The position numbers and the translations under genes are program-made. Below the pieces are notes generated by a model. The model made no database searches, was not told the origin of the DNA, and saw only the letters and a program-made list of their open reading frames with translations. From JABMMZ01 sp044357345 (GTDB lineage Bacteria > Bacteroidota > Bacteroidia > NS11-12g > UBA955), in assembly GCA_044357345.1 (NCBI GenBank), contig JBIKPR010000039.1, positions 1 through 24,889 on the forward strand: a DNA stretch of 24,889 bases. The letters run 5' to 3'. Below are positions 13,699 through 21,158 of this stretch, one piece after another; the first letter of the stretch is position 1, and every line of letters starts with the position of its first letter.

Positions 13699-14427
13699 AC
13701 TTCTGTCCTTCTTGCGCCAGTAGTTCACCAAGATTAAACCAGTAATGGCACCACCAATATGGGCAAAGTGGGCAATTGAATCGCCACTGAAATTGCTGAT
13801 ACCAAAAACTAAATCGACAGCAATTAAGCCTGGTACAAGATACTTTGCTTTGATGGGATAGGGAATAAACATCAACATCAATTCGGTGTTGGGAAACAAA
13901 AAGGCAAAGGCCACCACCACGCCATAAATGGCACCACTTGCACCCAATAAAGTTTGGAAATAAATGCCGCCCAATTTGTTTAAGTCTTCTTTGCTGGTAA
14001 TAATGGAACCGTTTGAAAATATTTGTTCGCCATCAATTTTCAAACCCATATCAGACATGCTGGGAAACCACAGGCCGGTTATACTGTGCACTTGCCATAC
14101 CTGTATGCCGAGGTGCAAGGCAATGGCACCCAAACCAGAATAAAAAAACAATTGAAAAAAGCGCTGTCCGCCCATTACTTTTTCAATAATCACACCCATG
14201 GATACCAAAGCAAACATGTTAAACGCCAAATGGGCAATGCCACCGTGCATAAACATGTGGGTGATAATTTGCCATGGCTTAAACAAAGGTGAATTGGGGA
14301 AGTGCATGGCCAATAAGCCATTCAAATCGTATACATTACGTGCCTCTAAAAGATAGGTGCCCAAAAACAAAACCACGCAAGCGATGAGTATTTGTTTGAT
14401 GACTGGGGTTATTTCAATTCTATTCAT
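13687..14427 (-). CDS. Rhomboid family intramembrane serine protease
   Basis: A 246-residue polytopic membrane protein that should cleave transmembrane substrates within the bilayer. It has six hydrophobic segments. The conserved HMFMHGGIAHLAFNMFAL (57-74) carries the oxyanion-side His and Asn70. The catalytic Ser164 is in GASGAIYG, and the catalytic His223 is in HFAHIGGAITG. Between helices 2 and 4 lies an unusually long non-membrane loop (about 112-155: WFPSMSDMGLKIDGEQ then SKEDLNKLGG) that many rhomboids lack. The gene is 5 bases downstream of mutL and almost certainly shares its promoter. The substrate is unknown. GluP or GlpG equivalence cannot be claimed. Confidence 0.93.
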   Translation of the reverse strand: MNRIEITPVIKQILIACVVLFLGTYLLEARNVYDLNGLLAMHFPNSPLFKPWQIITHMFMHGGIAHLAFNMFALVSMGVIIEKVMGGQRFFQLFFYSGLGAIALHLGIQVWQVHSITGLWFPSMSDMGLKIDGEQIFSNGSIITSKEDLNKLGGIYFQTLLGASGAIYGVVVAFAFLFPNTELMLMFIPYPIKAKYLVPGLIAVDLVFGISNFSGDSIAHFAHIGGAITGLILVNYWRKKDRSHFW

Positions 14428-14432
14428 GTGTA

Positions 14433-16250
14433 TTACCTAAAAAGGTCTGCAATTTTTTCTTGATTTAGTTCTATGTAAACGGGTTTTCCGTTGGGCCTAC
14501 TGCCAGGGTGTTCGCAAGCAAATAAACGCTCGAGCAAGCCCATTAATTCTTCGTGCTCCATGGTTTTGCTGCGGAGTATGGCTTCATTTTGTGCCAAGGC
14601 CAAAGCCAAAGCTTTGCGCTTGTCGCCTGCAAATTCATCGGCATGGTGTTTAAAGTATTCCAATAACCCTTCTAGGAGTTCTTTTTCACTGCCCTTGGCG
14701 GTTTCTGATGGCACACCATTTATAATTAAACAATTGGTGCCGAAGTCTGCCACGTCGAAGCCTATATCCCGCATCTCTTCCATTATTTCGTGTGCTAGTG
14801 CATAGTCGTGCTTTGAGAGTTCAATGGTGCGCGGAAACAGCAATTGTTGTATCGGTGCTTTGCGGCTTTGAATGTTTTGAAGATACTTTTCAAACAATAT
14901 GCGTTCGTGGGCGGCGCGTTGATCAACCAATATCAATTGGTAATCTTTTCTTGCCACTATAAAACCATCGGGCAGTTGAAAGGCCTCATCTATTCTGTTT
15001 TTCTTTTGCTCTAAAGGAATATAGGCAATGGGCTTTGGCTGCTCATGGCTTGTTTGCTCGTCGAGGTAAGGGTTGCCAAACATGGTTGCCCATTGCTTGC
15101 TTTGAACATTGCGAATGTTCATGCTGTTGCCACTAAAGGGATTGTATGAGCGGTCTACCTTTACCTCTGGACTTTGAGACAGGTTCATGCCTGCATGTTG
15201 CGGTTTAATAAAGCCAACGGGGTTAAATACATTGGGGTCGCTAAACTCAATTTCGGGCATAGCCGTGTATTGACCCAAGGCCTTGCGCACAGCAGATTTT
15301 ACCAGTGAGTATATGGCGCGCTCGTCGTCAAATTTTATTTCAGTTTTGGTGGGGTGTATGTTCACATCAATGCGGCTTGGTTCTATTTCTAGAAACAAAA
15401 CATACAAAGGAAATTGGTCTTTGCCAATCATTTGATCGTACGCATTTACAATGGCATGGTTCAAATAATGGTCTTTAATGAAACGGTTGTTGACGAATAT
15501 AAACTGCTCACCTCTGGTTTTTTTGGCGGTTTCTGGTTTGCCTACAAAACCTTTAACCACTAGGAGGTCGTGGCTTTCATCAACTGCCAAGAAGTCTTTA
15601 TCGTTTTTACGGCTAAGGAGTTCTGCTATGCGTTGTGAGGCAGAGCTCGGTTTTAAATCGAATACCTCTTTGTCGTTGTGGGTCATGTTAAACGCAATCT
15701 GCGGATGGGGCATGGCAACGCGGGTAAATTCATCAATAATATGGCGAAGCTCTACAGGAATGCTTTTTAAGAAATTGCGTCGAGCGGGTACATTGTAAAA
15801 TAAATTTTTAATGGCAAACTGGGTTCCATTGTGGCAAGCCACAGGGCTTTGCTCGCTTACTTTACTGCCTTCAATTTTAACCAAGGTGCCGAGTTCATCC
15901 TCCTTGCGTTTGGTTTTCATTTCAACATGCGCAATAGCGGCAATGGAAGCGAGGGCTTCACCTCTAAAACCGAAGCTTCTAAGACGAAACAAATCGTCGG
16001 CTACACTGATCTTTGAAGTGGCGTGTCTTTCCCAACACATGCGGGCATCGGTAACACTCATGCCACGGCCATTGTCTATGGTTTGAATGAGTAAGACGCC
16101 ACCTTCTTTAACAATGAGTTTAATGTCTGTGGCACCGGCATCCAAAGAGTTTTCTAAGAGTTCTTTAACCACCGAGGCGGGTCTTTGCACCACTTCACCA
16201 GCTGCTATCTGATTGGCAATGTTGTCTGGTAAAAGTTTAATGCAATCCAT
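14433..16250 (-). CDS. mutL: DNA mismatch repair protein MutL
   Basis: ATPase that links MutS mismatch recognition to downstream repair. The 605-residue protein has the GHKL ATPase motifs IAAGEVVQRPASVVKELLEN, DNGRGM, and FGFRGEAL, and GTQFAIKNLFYNVPARR. In the C-terminal dimerisation domain, DQRAAHERILFE (443-454) corresponds to the DQHA(x)2E(x)4E endonuclease motif with His changed to Arg. Near the end, CEHPGSRP (579-586) stands where CPHGRP is expected. The acidic residues are kept, so nicking activity is possible but uncertain. The ATG at 16250 gives the canonical start MDCIKLLPDNIANQIAAGE. It is the first gene of a unit with the rhomboid gene. Confidence 0.97.
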   Translation of the reverse strand: MDCIKLLPDNIANQIAAGEVVQRPASVVKELLENSLDAGATDIKLIVKEGGVLLIQTIDNGRGMSVTDARMCWERHATSKISVADDLFRLRSFGFRGEALASIAAIAHVEMKTKRKEDELGTLVKIEGSKVSEQSPVACHNGTQFAIKNLFYNVPARRNFLKSIPVELRHIIDEFTRVAMPHPQIAFNMTHNDKEVFDLKPSSASQRIAELLSRKNDKDFLAVDESHDLLVVKGFVGKPETAKKTRGEQFIFVNNRFIKDHYLNHAIVNAYDQMIGKDQFPLYVLFLEIEPSRIDVNIHPTKTEIKFDDERAIYSLVKSAVRKALGQYTAMPEIEFSDPNVFNPVGFIKPQHAGMNLSQSPEVKVDRSYNPFSGNSMNIRNVQSKQWATMFGNPYLDEQTSHEQPKPIAYIPLEQKKNRIDEAFQLPDGFIVARKDYQLILVDQRAAHERILFEKYLQNIQSRKAPIQQLLFPRTIELSKHDYALAHEIMEEMRDIGFDVADFGTNCLIINGVPSETAKGSEKELLEGLLEYFKHHADEFAGDKRKALALALAQNEAILRSKTMEHEELMGLLERLFACEHPGSRPNGKPVYIELNQEKIADLFR

Positions 16251-16287
16251 GTAATGAGGTTTGTTTGCGCTGAATTAAGCACGCACA

Positions 16288-16319
16288 CAAAAGTAATTAT
16301 TTTTTGCTTGGTTTACCAA
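16288..16319 (-). promoter_or_regulatory. Predicted mutL promoter (TTG-N21-TACTTTTG)
   Basis: On the minus strand TTG (16319-16317), a 21-base spacer and TACTTTTG (16295-16288) match the phylum consensus. About 35 bases separate the -7 element from the ATG. Confidence 0.6.
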
Positions 16320-16321
16320 GC
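16306..16321. promoter_or_regulatory. Palindrome covering the mutL -33 element
   Basis: GCTTGGT (16306-16312), TT, ACCAAGC (16315-16321): a perfect 7-base dyad with a 2-base centre. The spacer is too short for an RNA hairpin loop of the full stem, and no T-run follows on the minus strand. A protein-binding operator is therefore the better reading. Confidence 0.45.
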
Positions 16322-16354
16322 CTTCAATCGATTACTACACACAATTTATCCGAT

Positions 16355-17476
16355 TTAAAAACCGAGCATTTCCACAATCAATTCAGTGTTTTTAACATTG
16401 CTAAATAGGCTTTTGTCTAAGATGTTTTTCCGCGCTTCAATTTCTGCTTCAGCGAATGGTGTTTTCCAATATTTTTGGATATCGTGCACCATGCCTTCAG
16501 CGTTCTCAGAAATAATGCAGGCTTCTTCGAGTGTGGTGTTTTTAACCATCAATTGATTCACCACACAATATCGGCCTGCGTACAAGGCATTCAAGAGTTT
16601 AAGTTTTATACCAGTGCCTTGAAAAGTTGGTAATACATTCATTTGCGCCTTGGCCACAGCATCCATTATTTGTTCGTTGTTCCAATTGTCCACCAATTTG
16701 ATGTGTGGGTATTTTACCAAGGCTTTTTTTAATTCATCACTTGGGTTACTGCCGGCAATAACACAAGGAATATCAAGTTTTGAAAACACGTCGTTCACCA
16801 AGTACAAGGCAGCAAAATTATTTTCTCCTACACCCAAGTTTCCGTGGTAGAGAATAAACTTCCCTGTGCCCTTGCTGCTGCTCACACTGTCTTGCGCATG
16901 AAAAGCAGGTACAAGCACTGAATTGTGGTATTTCTTGTTTAAGTACTGGTTATCCGAAGGCGAAATGGCCAAGACCTTGCTGGCGTGTTTTAATATTTTT
17001 TCGTAGTGTTTTAGGTTGTCCGATTCGTTGCGAAAAAAATACTTTTTAAAGTAATTGGACTCCACCAATTCAAGGTTTTTGTAATAGTCGTGCTCAATGT
17101 TGTGGTTTCTCACCAATTTAATCCGGTCTTTCAAACGGCTGTGGTTGAGAAAGAACGTGGTGTGCATGCCTTCAAAAAGTATGGGTGCTTGGTCTTTACA
17201 CAGATTCTCTAAAAGCTCTTCATTGTTTCTGGTTAAGACAATATAAGGCACATTGCCTATGAAAGGATTTCTGTACTTGCTGCGCTTGTAGTAAATTACT
17301 TTTTTGCAAAGTTTTTCCAATTCTGGCGCTTCTTCACGTCCGTATTGAAAACAGTGCAAGGTTATCTGAACACCAACTGCTTTAAGGCTTTTGATCTTAT
17401 AATAAATATCTATAACACCTCCATAATCGGCAGGGAATGGCACATCAAAGGCAACGATATGTAGGTGTTTTTTCAG
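16355..17476 (-). CDS. Glycosyltransferase, GT4-like (GT-B fold); non-standard start proposed
   Basis: A retaining GT-B type glycosyltransferase of about 373 residues. The N-terminal part has the donor/acceptor loop FPADYGGVID. The C-terminal half has KFILYHGNLGVGENN, CVIAGSNPSDELKK, VDNWNNEQIMDAVAKAQMNVLPTFQGTGIKLKLLNALYAG, the last being the usual nucleotide-sugar site region. The first standard start codon is GTG at 17443, but it would delete the first beta strand (HIVAFD) that precedes PFPADYGG. Upstream in frame there is no ATG, GTG or TTG before a stop at 17507-17509. CTG at 17476-17474 overlaps the previous gene's TGA as CTGA, so I propose it. The conservative start is 17443. The acceptor is unknown; the gene is paired with the next glycosyltransferase. 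Confidence 0.85.
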   Translation of the reverse strand: MKKHLHIVAFDVPFPADYGGVIDIYYKIKSLKAVGVQITLHCFQYGREEAPELEKLCKKVIYYKRSKYRNPFIGNVPYIVLTRNNEELLENLCKDQAPILFEGMHTTFFLNHSRLKDRIKLVRNHNIEHDYYKNLELVESNYFKKYFFRNESDNLKHYEKILKHASKVLAISPSDNQYLNKKYHNSVLVPAFHAQDSVSSSKGTGKFILYHGNLGVGENNFAALYLVNDVFSKLDIPCVIAGSNPSDELKKALVKYPHIKLVDNWNNEQIMDAVAKAQMNVLPTFQGTGIKLKLLNALYAGRYCVVNQLMVKNTTLEEACIISENAEGMVHDIQKYWKTPFAEAEIEARKNILDKSLFSNVKNTELIVEMLGF

Positions 17477-18573
17477 AATGTTAAAAGATTTTTTAGTGTT
17501 TCTTTTTCAAGAGACCAGTTGTTCTCTTGAGCAGCAAACTTAGTATTTTCTTTTAATTTGGCATATTCTGAAGGATTATTTTTCCAAAAGTTTAATAGAT
17601 TCACCAAAGCTTCTTTGCTGTTTGGTAGGCTAACGCCACATTTCCATTTGGCATTTAAGCTAAGGTATTCGGGCAATTCAGAAGAAATTGAAGGCAAGGC
17701 GGCGTGTATGTAATCGAAGTATTTGTTGCTCAAAGAATAGTAATAACTTAAGCTTCCACCGGCATTTAAAAGGTTGTAACCTGCAAAACATTTCGGGGTA
17801 ATTTTTTTCAATTCCTCGGGACTTAACAAACCAAGAAATTCTATATTGCCAAAGCCTTCCGCACGTTGTCTAAGTGCTGCACTTAAATCGCCTTCACCCA
17901 CCAATAGGCAATGGTACTCAGGTAATTCTTTCATGGCATCGATGAGCAATTCCAATTCTCGTCCTTCATTGAGAGCGCCTTGGTAAATAATGGTTTTTTT
18001 CTCAAAGTCCTGCACGGTTTCTTGCGGCTTTGCATCTGTTACATTGCGCACGCAGGCAAAGGGCTTGCCGTAAACCCGTTCTAATTCAATAGCCAATTCT
18101 GCACCCACAGTTATACAAACTTTTGCTTGCTTAACACCCCATTGTGTCAGCCAATGCCACAATTTTTTTTTCAAGGTTTTTCCATTGAGTTCAGGCACTT
18201 CTGCAAAGTATTCGTGGGCATCGTACACCAAGGGTTTGGCGTGCAATTTACTTAGGAGGGTAAAGGCCAAAAGTGTGTCGCTGTCGACGGCATAATACGC
18301 CTCGGTTTTTTTAAACAGCAACTTAAAAAACAATAAGAGATTAAACCATAAATAAAACAATACCCCCGAATTAAACAAGGGGCGCAGAGCTTGAGTTTGG
18401 TAAGAAAAACTTTGGGCTTTTAAGGCCTTGCCATTTTTGTATTTGTAATATTCGCGGTAATAAACAATGGGTTCCCAAGAGGTTTCAGCAACAGCAGAGG
18501 CTATTCTCTGCATCCTTTGATCAGAAAGAAAATTACCACTCAGGCCAATAATCAATGTTTTTTTTGCGTCCAT
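17473..18573 (-). CDS. Glycosyltransferase family 4-like protein
   Basis: A GT-B fold glycosyltransferase of 366 residues, likely acting on a surface glycan at the membrane face. The N-terminal domain has LIIGLSGNFLSDQRMQRIA (a glycine-rich first loop) and YYAVDSDTLLAF. A hydrophobic segment (FYLWFNLLLFFKLLF) probably attaches it to the membrane. YDAHEYFAEVPEL is a motif shared with similar Bacteroidota enzymes. The C-terminal domain carries IIYQGALNEGRELELLIDAM and LLVGEGDLSAALRQRA. The annotated frame also opens at TTG 18579, but ATG 18573 gives MDAKKTLIIGL and is preferred. It overlaps recQ by 22 bases and the next glycosyltransferase around its stop, so all three should be co-transcribed. 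Confidence 0.88.
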   Translation of the reverse strand: MDAKKTLIIGLSGNFLSDQRMQRIASAVAETSWEPIVYYREYYKYKNGKALKAQSFSYQTQALRPLFNSGVLFYLWFNLLLFFKLLFKKTEAYYAVDSDTLLAFTLLSKLHAKPLVYDAHEYFAEVPELNGKTLKKKLWHWLTQWGVKQAKVCITVGAELAIELERVYGKPFACVRNVTDAKPQETVQDFEKKTIIYQGALNEGRELELLIDAMKELPEYHCLLVGEGDLSAALRQRAEGFGNIEFLGLLSPEELKKITPKCFAGYNLLNAGGSLSYYYSLSNKYFDYIHAALPSISSELPEYLSLNAKWKCGVSLPNSKEALVNLLNFWKNNPSEYAKLKENTKFAAQENNWSLEKETLKNLLTF

Positions 18574-20462
18574 GTCCAAATGCCTTCTGTGTTTTCCTCT
18601 AAATAATTATTGTCTTTTAACCAGCGCAATATACTTAAATATTCAAGTGTTTCAGACGATTTTACCTTCAATTTTAATTGCTCTAATTTGAAGCCACCGG
18701 CATCAATTAAAGGTTGTATTTTAGGGTAGTATAAATCAAATTTTTGAGCGGGACTTAAGTTCTTTTTCTTGGCCAAGCACACATCACAAATGCCACAGGC
18801 TTGACCGTCTTTTTCACCAAAATACTTCACCAAATTAAGCGAGCGACATTCCGTTTTATTGCGCACATAATTGTTCATAAATTCGAGTTTTTCTCTATAA
18901 CGGCTGCGCAAGAAAGCGATTCTGTCTTCTGAAATGTGTATGGATGAAAAACGGTTTTCCAAAAAATACAATTGCGGTTTATTGTTCTGAGGAATATAGT
19001 CTATAATCTCAATTTTCTTGAGCTTAGACAATTGCTCTTTCACCCAGCGTTCTGGTTTTTGCAAACGGCGGGCAATTTCATATTCGTAAATATTGGTGTA
19101 GAAGTCGAACAAGCCACCATAAGAACGCAGTAGGACCTTAAACAATGCATCCACACCTTCGTTTTGCAATTGCCATTCGTACAACTCATTGTAAGAGCAG
19201 CGAATACGCATGCGCGACGGCATGTACACCGATTCGCTGGCTTGAAAATAGCCATCTGCTTCTAGTATTCTCAATGCATTGTAGATCAAGTTGGCCGGAA
19301 TATTAAAATAGGTAGCAAGCCCGTTGATATCGAAGTCAAAACTCTGGCCCTGCCCCGAACCTACCGCCACTTTTATATAATTGCAAATCAACTCATACAC
19401 CCTTGCAATGTCTTTTGGACTGGGGTATTTGTTGGCTATATTTTTTTCATCTTCTATAAAGTCAACTGGGTGACTCAGCAAAATACAATATGATTTTTGA
19501 CCATCCCGACCGGCCCTTCCAGCTTCTTGGTAATAGGCTTCAAGGGTATCAGGTTTTTGATGGTGAATAACAAAGCGCACTTCTGGTTTGTCTATACCCA
19601 TACCAAACGCATTGGTGCATACCATGACACGGGTTTTATCGTTTTTCCAATTGTCTTGTTTTTGGGTGCGCAATTCGACATCCAAACCGGCGTGGTAATG
19701 GTCGGCAGAGATGTTGTTTTGACTTAAAAAATGCGCAATTTCCAAAGTCTTTTTTCTGCTTTTTACATACACCAAACCAGTGCCCTGAATCTTATTGCAA
19801 ATTGATTTTATTTTTTCCAATTTATTCTCTTCCTCTTGCACCACATAAGAGAGATTGGAACGGCTAAAACTCTTGCTAAAAATACCGGTGTTTTTAAGTT
19901 CAAGTTTGGCTTCTATATCCTTTAAAACTTCAGGGGTTGCCGAGGCAGTTAGAGCAATGCACTTGAGGTTTTGAAATTTCAGTTTGAAGGCCGCAATTTT
20001 TAAATAAGAAGGCCTAAAATCATAGCCCCATTGAGAAATACAGTGCGCCTCGTCTATGGCCAAAAAATTGAGGGGCATGTGTATGGCAAAACTCAAAAAA
20101 TGTTGGCTCATTAAACGCTCGGGCGACACATACAAAAACTTGTATTTTCCATTGACGCAATTTTCAAGTTCAAACTCAATTTCTCTATGGCTCATACCGC
20201 TGTAAAGCGCAATGGCTTGAATGTTTTTGTGTTTCAAATTTTCAACCTGATCCTTCATTAAAGCAATCAGAGGCGTAACTACTATGCACAAGCCATCCAG
20301 CATAAGGGCAGGCACTTGAAAACAAACAGACTTGCCGCCCCCAGTAGGCAATAGGGCTATGGTGTCATTTCCATTGAGCACATTTTCTACAATATCTTTC
20401 TGCAATGGCCTAAACGCAGTGTGGCCAAAATATTGTTCTAATATGGATTCAGGAGACATCAA
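18552..20462 (-). CDS. recQ: ATP-dependent DNA helicase, RecQ family
   Basis: 3'-5' DNA helicase for recombination and fork repair, 636 residues. Motif 0 FRPLQKDIV (17-25), Walker A LLPTGGGKS (37-45), DEAH (137-140) with CISQWGYDFRP, and the later VMVCTNAFGMGIDKPEVRFVIHH and YYQEAGRAGRDGQ are canonical. The zinc cluster is Cys539, Cys556, Cys559, Cys562, unusually far downstream: about 180 residues with a winged-helix-like character lie between the helicase core and the zinc site. Only 74 residues follow it, with no HRDC domain. Bacteroidota commonly have this form. MM at the start leaves two neighbouring ATGs. It lies 69 bases downstream of the Crp/Fnr gene and overlaps the glycosyltransferase gene. 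Confidence 0.95.
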   Translation of the reverse strand: MMSPESILEQYFGHTAFRPLQKDIVENVLNGNDTIALLPTGGGKSVCFQVPALMLDGLCIVVTPLIALMKDQVENLKHKNIQAIALYSGMSHREIEFELENCVNGKYKFLYVSPERLMSQHFLSFAIHMPLNFLAIDEAHCISQWGYDFRPSYLKIAAFKLKFQNLKCIALTASATPEVLKDIEAKLELKNTGIFSKSFSRSNLSYVVQEEENKLEKIKSICNKIQGTGLVYVKSRKKTLEIAHFLSQNNISADHYHAGLDVELRTQKQDNWKNDKTRVMVCTNAFGMGIDKPEVRFVIHHQKPDTLEAYYQEAGRAGRDGQKSYCILLSHPVDFIEDEKNIANKYPSPKDIARVYELICNYIKVAVGSGQGQSFDFDINGLATYFNIPANLIYNALRILEADGYFQASESVYMPSRMRIRCSYNELYEWQLQNEGVDALFKVLLRSYGGLFDFYTNIYEYEIARRLQKPERWVKEQLSKLKKIEIIDYIPQNNKPQLYFLENRFSSIHISEDRIAFLRSRYREKLEFMNNYVRNKTECRSLNLVKYFGEKDGQACGICDVCLAKKKNLSPAQKFDLYYPKIQPLIDAGGFKLEQLKLKVKSSETLEYLSILRWLKDNNYLEENTEGIWTWTQKKH

Positions 20463-20479
20463 AACTGAAGGGCAAATTA

Positions 20480-20492
20480 CTACAATTTGTAG
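20480..20492. promoter_or_regulatory. 13-base palindrome upstream of recQ
   Basis: CTACAA-T-TTGTAG is a perfect dyad 18 bases before the recQ ATG. A near-match to a -7 element (TAATTTG) lies beside it on the minus strand. It is a candidate operator; no known motif is recognised. The gap 20463-20531 holds nothing else. Confidence 0.35.
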
Positions 20493-20531
20493 AGTTCATT
20501 TGCACAAAATTTTAGCAATTTTCAGGGCCTT

Positions 20532-21155
20532 TTAATCCAACAACTCAATATGGTTGCGGTGCAATTTGACCAATCCCCTTTGTTCCATTTTTTTGAGAAG
20601 GCGGGATATAACTTCTCGGCTGGAGTTAAGCTCGTTGGCCACTTCTTGATGGGAAATATTGAGGTTTTTTAGACCAAGGTTTTCGGCTTGGCGTTTGAGG
20701 TAAAATTCTAAACGCTCGTCCATACCCCTGAAGGCCACTTGGTCAATCACCATCAACAATTCGTCAAAGCGCAAGCGATAGGTATTAATTACAAATTCAT
20801 ACCACGATTTATAATTGGCCATCCACGATTCCATTTGTTGCAATGGTATCATAAGCACTTCTGCGTCTTCAACTACCTTGGCCATAATTTGGCTGGTTTC
20901 CATTTTGGTGGCGCATATCATAGAAACCGCGCAGGCTTGGCCGGGCAGGAGGTAATACATTAAAAACTCATTGCCATCTTGGTCTTCACGAAAAATTTTT
21001 ATTTTACCACTTACAACCAGTAAGGTGCTTTGAATGTATTGCCCTGTGCGGATAATAATATCCCCGGCTTTTAAATGTTTATGTACGGCATGTGTTTCAA
21101 TGCCCTCGACTAAGCCGGCTTCAAAATTTGGAAATGCAGCTTTTAAGGCATCCAT
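20532..21155 (-). CDS. Crp/Fnr family transcriptional regulator
   Basis: A 207-residue DNA-binding regulator. It has an N-terminal cyclic-nucleotide-binding-type beta barrel (about 25-110: LKAGDIIIRTGQYIQSTLLVVSGKIKIF), a long dimerisation helix, and a C-terminal winged helix. ISHQEVANELNSSREVISRLLKKMEQRGLV (167-196) contains the recognition helix region SSREVISR typical of Crp/Fnr. The phosphate-binding cassette Arg of cAMP-binding Crp is not present at PGQACAVSMIC (71-81). Two cysteines, Cys75 and Cys81, lie there instead, so the signal is probably not cAMP. No N-terminal Fe-S cysteine cluster of FNR type exists. The start codon is 3 bases after the clpX stop, so it is co-transcribed with clpPX. 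Its targets are unknown. Confidence 0.92.
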   Translation of the reverse strand: MDALKAAFPNFEAGLVEGIETHAVHKHLKAGDIIIRTGQYIQSTLLVVSGKIKIFREDQDGNEFLMYYLLPGQACAVSMICATKMETSQIMAKVVEDAEVLMIPLQQMESWMANYKSWYEFVINTYRLRFDELLMVIDQVAFRGMDERLEFYLKRQAENLGLKNLNISHQEVANELNSSREVISRLLKKMEQRGLVKLHRNHIELLD

Positions 21156-21158
21156 GGT

